64,000 bases of DNA from Castellaniella sp049673105 (lineage in GTDB: Bacteria; Pseudomonadota; Gammaproteobacteria; Burkholderiales; Burkholderiaceae_B), in contig NZ_JBATXG010000032.1 in NCBI RefSeq assembly GCF_049673105.1, positions 119,695 to 183,694 of the forward strand, given 5' to 3'. The notes under the pieces were generated by a model. That model searched no databases, was not told where the DNA came from, and was given only the letters and a program-made list of their open reading frames with translations. A program made the translations under genes and the position numbers. Position 1 is the first letter of the stretch. Each line of letters starts with the position of its first letter. Below, in pieces: positions 59,157-64,000 of the stretch.

Positions 59157-60062
59157 ATGCGGATAACCCTAAGTCAGCTCGAGGCATTCTATTGGGCTGC
59201 CCATCTCGGCAGCACGCATGCCGCTGCGCGACATCTGCACCTGTCCCAGCCGGCGATCTCCGCGCGTATCCGCGAACTGGAAAACGCTCTGGAAGCAAAA
59301 CTGTTCGAGCGAGCCGGCCAGCGGATGACGTTGACGGAAACCGGCATGGCGGCGCTTCGGCATGCTGAGCAAGCCCTGCATAGCAGCCGCCAACTGGAAC
59401 ATTTCCGCAAGGGGCGCGACGACGCGACCAAACTCAGACTGGGTGCGGACGAATGTTCCGCCACGGTGGGGTTGACGGAGGTCATCGCGCACATCAAAGA
59501 ACACTTCCCCTCATTGGAACTGGAAATTACGGTCGATGTGGGTTCCGTACTGAACCAGAAACTGAATGCCAAAGAGCTGGACATGGCGTTGCTGACCAAT
59601 CCCTCGACGGGGCCGGACATTACGGATTGCTTCATCGGCGGGATGCCTTTCGCCTGGGTCGCGTCTTCTTCGATGCCGATTTCGGCGAACCCCTTTCGTC
59701 CCCGGGATGCACGCGGTCTGAACATCGCGACCCATTCGGCGCCGTCCACGCTGCATGCGGTGGTCGAGGGTTGGCTCGGCAGCGGCGGCACGCAACCGCA
59801 TTCGTTGAGCACCAGCAATTCCCTGGCCTTGATCGCCAGGCTGACCGCTGCCGGACACGCCATTGCGATTCTGCCGCTGCCGTTGCTGAAGGAAATGCTT
59901 ACGATGGGGGTGGTGCGCACCCTCCCGTGCGACCCCCCGATTGCGCCGGCGAAATTCTATATTTCCTATCTGACCGCGTCACATAACCAGCAGATGGAAT
60001 CAGTCGTTGCGCTCGCCAAAGACGCGTTGCTGCGCCTGAAGTTCCTGATCGTCGAGCAGTAG
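59157..60062 (+). CDS. LysR family regulator of the double-TRAP region
   Basis: 301 residues. HTH: LSQLEAFYWAAHLGSTHAAA and LSQPAISARIRELE (5-45); effector domain 90-290. It is divergent from the RraA/TRAP operon with a perfect T-N11-A box between, so it almost surely controls that operon. Its 3' end overlaps the convergent GGDEF gene by 63 bp. Confidence 0.93.
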   Translation: MRITLSQLEAFYWAAHLGSTHAAARHLHLSQPAISARIRELENALEAKLFERAGQRMTLTETGMAALRHAEQALHSSRQLEHFRKGRDDATKLRLGADECSATVGLTEVIAHIKEHFPSLELEITVDVGSVLNQKLNAKELDMALLTNPSTGPDITDCFIGGMPFAWVASSSMPISANPFRPRDARGLNIATHSAPSTLHAVVEGWLGSGGTQPHSLSTSNSLALIARLTAAGHAIAILPLPLLKEMLTMGVVRTLPCDPPIAPAKFYISYLTASHNQQMESVVALAKDALLRLKFLIVEQ

Positions 60063-61403
60063 ATCGCCTGTGTTCTGTCGTTTTCCATGTTTTGCCCGGT
60101 ACATGGCTTGATCGGCATGCTTCAGGAGTTGATGGGTAAGCTCGCCGTCTTCGGGGTAATGCGCGATCCCGATGCTGGGCGCGATACTCAAAGTGTGGCC
60201 GTCCAGCGTGAATGGCCGGCTCATGACATCGTGGATTTTCGTCGCGACCATGGCGGCATGCTCGGGGTCGGGTACCCGCTGAAGAAGGATCACGAACTCG
60301 TCGCCGCCAATACGCGCCACTGTGTCTGATTCACGCATGCACTGCAGCAAGCGGCTGGCGACTTCTTGCAGCAGCAGGTCGCCCACGTTATGACCCAGGG
60401 TGTCGTTGACCCGTTTGAATTGATCCAGATCGAGATACAGCACGGACAGCCGTTCTTGTGCTCGCTGGGCCATTGTCAGGGCCGTCTTGAGCCGGTCATC
60501 CAGCAGCCCGCGATTGGGCAGCCCGGTCAGTTGATCGTATTGCGCCATGTGCTGAAGTCGATCCTGCATGCGCTGAGCTTCTATGACGACAGCAATCTGG
60601 GTGGAGATGAACTGCAATAATTCCAGATCTCTTTCGTTGTAGCATGCGCCGCCCCGGTAGCTTTTCAGCGTCAGCACACCGATGGTGCCGTGATGTGATT
60701 TCAGGGGAACGCCCAGTTGGCACAGTGGAATCGGGCTGACGCGAGCATTCTGTCCATCCGGCCTGATCGTTTCCAGCGGCAGCAGGAGCGGCTGCCCGCT
60801 TTGCAGAATCGTCGTGTGCGGCGTCCCGGCCAGCGGTCTATGGGGTTCGGGCTTGTGATCGTACTGGTCCGCGTAATAGGGAAAGCTCAGTAACCCCGTT
60901 TTCCGATCATATAGCGCGACAGAAAAATTGTCCGCCGGAAGCAGTGTGCAGACGATCTGATGGATGCGCTGAAGCAGTGTGGACAGGTTTGCAGCCCCGT
61001 GGGAGGCTTCGGAGATTGCATGGATCGAAGCCTGGATCGACTCAGCGCGCTTGCGTTCGGTAATGTCGCGCGCTACGCCGATCCGCACCTGATCGGTGGG
61101 CGACCAGCGTGTTGCCCACATGAGATGGATGATCTGCCCATCCTTGCGCACATAGCGGTTCTCGAAATGAAGTTGAGGATGGCCGGCCATGACCTCGTCC
61201 ACCGATTGCCGAGTCCGTTCACGGTCCTCCGGCAGCATGATGTCGAACATATTCATTCCGATCATTTCATCGGGGGTGTACCCGAATATCCGTTCGCATG
61301 CTGCGCTGGCAAATACCACACGCGCGTCGAGATCGACCGCAAACACCGCATCTATCAGAAGATCGATGAAATTGGCATCGGGCGTGTAGGTTCTTTTGCG
61401 CAT
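60000..61403 (-). CDS. PAS-GAF diguanylate cyclase
   Basis: 467 residues. PAS (about 12-118, DLDARVVFASAACERIFGYT), GAF (about 135-290, with a long basic loop) and GGDEF (about 305-455) in order. The catalytic motif ARIGGDEFVILL is intact and an RxxD I-site (RESD) precedes it. No membrane helix. A TATAAT (61409-61414) lies only 5 bp before the ATG, so the mRNA may be leaderless. The end is convergent with LysR and overlaps it by 63 bp. Confidence 0.93.
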   Translation of the reverse strand: MRKRTYTPDANFIDLLIDAVFAVDLDARVVFASAACERIFGYTPDEMIGMNMFDIMLPEDRERTRQSVDEVMAGHPQLHFENRYVRKDGQIIHLMWATRWSPTDQVRIGVARDITERKRAESIQASIHAISEASHGAANLSTLLQRIHQIVCTLLPADNFSVALYDRKTGLLSFPYYADQYDHKPEPHRPLAGTPHTTILQSGQPLLLPLETIRPDGQNARVSPIPLCQLGVPLKSHHGTIGVLTLKSYRGGACYNERDLELLQFISTQIAVVIEAQRMQDRLQHMAQYDQLTGLPNRGLLDDRLKTALTMAQRAQERLSVLYLDLDQFKRVNDTLGHNVGDLLLQEVASRLLQCMRESDTVARIGGDEFVILLQRVPDPEHAAMVATKIHDVMSRPFTLDGHTLSIAPSIGIAHYPEDGELTHQLLKHADQAMYRAKHGKRQNTGDLLLDDQELQAQQRVFGERND

Positions 61404-61656
61404 GAGAAATTATAGATTCACCTTTCTATGGCGGCCAGTGTGGGCCTTCTAGGCAAGCAAACGCCGAATGCCGGGAACTCGGTACGTGGTCCTTGCGTTG
61501 GCTTTTCCGCGATACGATTCAATGAATTTGTATGTCTGGCGTGCTTTGCTGTTAGCATTGACTTTCGACATGGCGCCCACCTTCAGTCATTGATTGGATG
61601 CTACCGCTGTCCACTGAATCCTGGTAATCCCATTTTTTATAAACCGGACAGCCTCC
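61404..61656. other. Divergent gap between two diguanylate cyclase genes
   Basis: 253 bp. It must hold promoters for both flanking genes: a minus-strand TATAAT is at 61409-61414, while nothing clear is seen on the plus strand apart from an AT-rich TTTTTTATAAA (61633-61643). I see no repeat or RNA gene. Confidence 0.45.
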
Positions 61657-62940
61657 GTGACTTCTTTGCCCATCCCCGCCACGACCACGTGTCCCGACTT
61701 TGGACAGTTGCTGCAAACGGCTGTAGAGCAGGCTTTCAATGCCGTGATCGTCACCGATGCGGGGCAACAGAATGGCGACTTTTGTATCATCTATTGCAAC
61801 CCAGCATTTTGCCGCATGACGGGCTATACCGCCACCGAGCTGCTGGGACGTTCGCCGCGCTTGCTGCAAGGCCCGAAAACCGATCCGCTGGTGCTGCAAA
61901 AGCTGCGCGAATGCCTGGAAAAGGGGCGGTTTTTTCAGGGTTCTACGGTGAATTATCGCAAGGACGGGAGCAGCTACTTGGTGGAGTGGAGCATTTCACC
62001 CGTCAGCGATGCACATGGCAAGGTGCAAGCCTATGTCTCGGTGCAGCAGGACATCACGGCGCGGGTGCGTGCCGAGCAACGGCAGGCCCTGTTGGCTCGG
62101 GCACTGAACGCCACGCAAGACGCGGTGCTGATTGCAGACAAACAGGCACAGATTTTGTTCGTCAATCAAGCATTTGAAGAGCTGACCGGATACGGCAGTG
62201 ACGAAGTGCAGGGAGATAATCCAAAATTTCTGCAATCGGGAGAGCGCAAGCCAGATTTCTATATTCAATTGCGTGACGCCTTGGCGCGTGGCGAAAGTTG
62301 CAACACGATGTTTACCGACCGCCGCAGAGACGGCAGCATTTACCATGCAGCGCAAACCATCACCCTGCTCCAGGATGAGACAGGGATAATCCAGCATTAC
62401 GTCAGTGTCACCAAGGACGTCACGGAACTGGTGATGCGCACCCAAGAACTGCGCGAACAGGCTCACCGCGATGCCTTGACCGGCCTGCTCAATCGTCGCG
62501 CCGGTGAAAAGCGATTGCAGCATTGCCATCGCGCGGCACAAATGGAAGGTCGGGGTTACGCCTTGATTTTGGCCGATATCGATAGATTCAAGTCCATCAA
62601 TGACCGCTTTGGCCACGAGGAAGGTGATCGGATGCTCAAGCGCTGTGCCGACGTGCTCAGCCGTATGGTGCGCAGTGGCGATGCGCCGGTGCGCTGGGGA
62701 GGCGAAGAGTTTTTGATCGTGCTGTCTGACTGCAAGTTGCATGCCGCCCAGGATCTGGCCGAGCGGGTGCGCCGGGCCATGGCCGCCGAACGAGATGTCG
62801 TCGTCGGAACCATCACCTTGTCGTTGGGCGTGGCCGCTTGGCAGCCTGGGGAATCCAGCACTGCTTTGCTGCGCCGCACCGACCAGGCACTGTACCGGGC
62901 CAAGGCCGATGGTCGCAACCAGGTTGCTGTGGCATTCTGA
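61657..62940 (+). CDS. PAS-PAS diguanylate cyclase with Cys-less LOV-like domain
   Basis: 427 residues starting with GTG at 61657. The first PAS domain (about 20-145) has the LOV-like loop GRSPRLLQGPKTDP, where true LOV photoreceptors have GxNCRFLQ; the flavin-binding Cys is a Pro. The second PAS (about 150-270) has the same pattern (GDNPKFLQSG). GGDEF domain (about 285-425) has WGGEEF and an RxxD site (RSGD). Active cyclase predicted, with a non-light signal. Confidence 0.92.
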   Translation: MTSLPIPATTTCPDFGQLLQTAVEQAFNAVIVTDAGQQNGDFCIIYCNPAFCRMTGYTATELLGRSPRLLQGPKTDPLVLQKLRECLEKGRFFQGSTVNYRKDGSSYLVEWSISPVSDAHGKVQAYVSVQQDITARVRAEQRQALLARALNATQDAVLIADKQAQILFVNQAFEELTGYGSDEVQGDNPKFLQSGERKPDFYIQLRDALARGESCNTMFTDRRRDGSIYHAAQTITLLQDETGIIQHYVSVTKDVTELVMRTQELREQAHRDALTGLLNRRAGEKRLQHCHRAAQMEGRGYALILADIDRFKSINDRFGHEEGDRMLKRCADVLSRMVRSGDAPVRWGGEEFLIVLSDCKLHAAQDLAERVRRAMAAERDVVVGTITLSLGVAAWQPGESSTALLRRTDQALYRAKADGRNQVAVAF

Positions 62941-63002
62941 AACGCTGAAGCACCGAAGCCGCGTGTGTCCGGGCAGCAGGATTGTGCTGCCCCTGCAAGT
63001 GC

Positions 63003-63767
63003 TTAGTCTTCAGGCCAACGGATGGCCGGCAATTGCTCAAATACGGGCTTGGCAAATAAATAGCCCTGGAAATGATGGATGCCCAGGGCCCTCAGGGTGC
63101 GGTATTCGGCCAGCGTTTCCACGCCTTCTGCAATGACCTCGATCGATAGCGTCTTGCAGACACCCAAGATGCCCTGCACGATAGCATGGCGCACCGGGTT
63201 GGTGTCGATATGGCGCACCAGATCCATGTCGAGTTTGATGATGTCCGGCTGGAATTCTGCCAGCAGGTTCAGGCCGGAGTAGCCTGCGCCGAAATCGTCG
63301 ATAGCGGTTTTGAAGCCGCGTCGCCGATATTCCTTCAATATTCCCTTGAGGTGATCTTTATCCACCACGCGTTCGTTTTCAGTGATTTCAAAAATCAGCC
63401 GATCGGTGGGAAATTGGTACTGCTGCGCTGCTTCCAGTGTGGTGCGAATGCAGGCGGCGGGTTCATACACCGCGTTGGGTAGGAAGTTAATGCTGACATG
63501 GCAGCCAATGCCTAGCTGAGCAGCCAGACGCACAGCCATCACACGACAAGCCTGATCGAACTGGTAGCGGTTGTCGTCGTTCACCTGGCTGAGGATATGT
63601 GCGGCGCCCTGGCCATCCAAACCACGCACCAATGCTTCGTAGGCGAACACTTGGCGACTGCGTACATCGACGATTGGCTGAAATGCCATGCTGAAATCTA
63701 TCGTCAGCGGTGGCCGGTCCTGGCAGGCTTTGCAAGGAGCAATGGATGATGTACGTTGCATGGTCAT
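63003..63767 (-). CDS. Stand-alone EAL c-di-GMP phosphodiesterase
   Basis: 254 residues, an EAL domain with a short N-terminal tail. All catalytic motifs are intact: YEALVRG (EAL), SINFLPN, FEITENE, IDDFGAGYSGLN, KLDMDLV, EVIAEGVET and FQGYLFAKP. It should hydrolyse c-di-GMP to pGpG. No sensor domain, so control is likely transcriptional. Convergent with the preceding GGDEF gene. Confidence 0.94.
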   Translation of the reverse strand: MTMQRTSSIAPCKACQDRPPLTIDFSMAFQPIVDVRSRQVFAYEALVRGLDGQGAAHILSQVNDDNRYQFDQACRVMAVRLAAQLGIGCHVSINFLPNAVYEPAACIRTTLEAAQQYQFPTDRLIFEITENERVVDKDHLKGILKEYRRRGFKTAIDDFGAGYSGLNLLAEFQPDIIKLDMDLVRHIDTNPVRHAIVQGILGVCKTLSIEVIAEGVETLAEYRTLRALGIHHFQGYLFAKPVFEQLPAIRWPED

Positions 63768-63780
63768 TGGGGCATTTTAC

Positions 63781-63796
63781 TTGAGTGTCCACTCAA
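63781..63796. promoter_or_regulatory. Perfect dyad just upstream of the EAL gene
   Basis: TTGAGTG-TC-CACTCAA is a perfect 16-bp inverted repeat whose edge lies 13 bp before the EAL start codon, where a repressor would block the promoter or the ribosome site. Confidence 0.5.
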
Positions 63797-63911
63797 TCGC
63801 CACATCAGCGGGATATGGCTGGTGATTGGTCTTTCTGGCAACATCAAAGTCAACGGAGGTGGCTGCCTGAATGAGGCGCGCATCGAAAAGAGGCTCTACA
63901 TCATTAACGGG

Positions 63912-63980
63912 GGACACCGGCATTCATTAGACTTGTTTTTGCGAAGAACACGTTTAATGGAGCAATGCCGATGTCCCCAA
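63912..63980. repeat. 69-bp element with 15-bp terminal inverted repeats
   Basis: GGGGACACCGGCATT (63912-63926) and AATGCCGATGTCCCC (63966-63980) are inverted repeats with one mismatch in 15. The 39-bp middle is AT-rich and has no gene. It could be a small mobile remnant, insertion-element ends brought together, or a stem-loop. 63797-63911 before it shows nothing I recognise. Confidence 0.45.
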
Positions 63981-64000
63981 TCGATTCTATCCTAGGGATC

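Noticed and set aside
61428..62177. 249-codon plus-strand frame overlapping the second GGDEF gene
   Set aside because: It crosses the promoter gap and the PAS domain in another frame, with no motif.
63756..63995. 79-codon plus-strand frame at the right edge
   Set aside because: No SD, no family feature, and it runs through the inverted-repeat element; likely noise.
1..64000. tRNA, rRNA, CRISPR array or complete insertion sequence
   Set aside because: No T-loop pattern, regularly spaced repeats or transposase frame was seen on reading; a covariance and repeat search would settle small cases.

Overview
The window reads as a chromosomal segment of a GC-rich betaproteobacterium, most likely family Alcaligenaceae (Bordetella / Achromobacter / Castellaniella / Pusillimonas type). 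The support is the gene content: a Bug-type tripartite tricarboxylate transporter (TctC/TctB/TctA), CaiB-CoA-transferase plus CitE-lyase modules, two TRAP transporters, many LysR regulators, and housekeeping genes typical of the order. I see no rRNA, tRNA, CRISPR array or complete insertion sequence. The genus is inferred from content only.

Layout. 1-3390: the start of a DEAD-box helicase (cut by the window edge), an Lrp/AsnC regulator and glmS, with three phased operator-like dyads between the last two. 3664-12946: an IclR-led, same-strand catabolic cluster with an ABC importer (binding protein, fused double permease, ATPase), CoA-transferase, CitE-like lyase, a DUF1932 dehydrogenase and an MFS carrier with a tiny membrane protein. 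13016-35128: mostly ordinary chromosome, including azoR and its LysR neighbour, maiA, a PAP2 phosphatase, an NCS2 purine permease, a PAS/GGDEF protein, an FmdE-like protein, acnA, an aldo-keto reductase, panB, rmuC, a CorA transporter, a 2OG oxygenase, a TMEM165/GDT1 protein preceded by a yybP-ykoY manganese riboswitch, metY, ynfA, a SMUG-like glycosylase, an esterase, arfB and rluE.

34178-39839 is an accessory-looking block: a LysR gene divergent from a beta-propeller protein of unknown function followed by a TctC-TctB-TctA transporter, with lower GC than its surroundings. 39967-48113 holds DUF2058, a GGDEF protein translationally coupled to a periplasmic binding protein, a small Cys-rich protein, queG, the PhnA-type zinc ribbon protein, the divergent pair bdcR/bdcA with twin operators, a secreted repeat protein and a PLD/cardiolipin-synthase-like lipoprotein. 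48170-60062 is an 11-kb, almost entirely minus-strand acid-catabolism region: two complete TRAP transporters, an RraA-like aldolase, an AllA-like lyase, an amidase, a HpcH/HpaI aldolase and a KdgD-type dehydratase, headed by a divergent LysR with a textbook T-N11-A box. 60000-63767 is a c-di-GMP cluster of two PAS/GGDEF proteins and an EAL phosphodiesterase.

Two themes tie the window together. The first is uptake and breakdown of organic acids: four separate high-affinity import systems, each linked to acyl-CoA or keto-acid enzymes or to an uncharacterised partner protein. The second is cyclic-di-GMP signalling: four GGDEF proteins, one EAL protein and the c-di-GMP-linked bdcA. The most promising uncharacterised units are the propeller/TctCBA block, the IclR/ABC/CoA-transferase/CitE pathway, the binding-protein/GGDEF pair and the double-TRAP operon.
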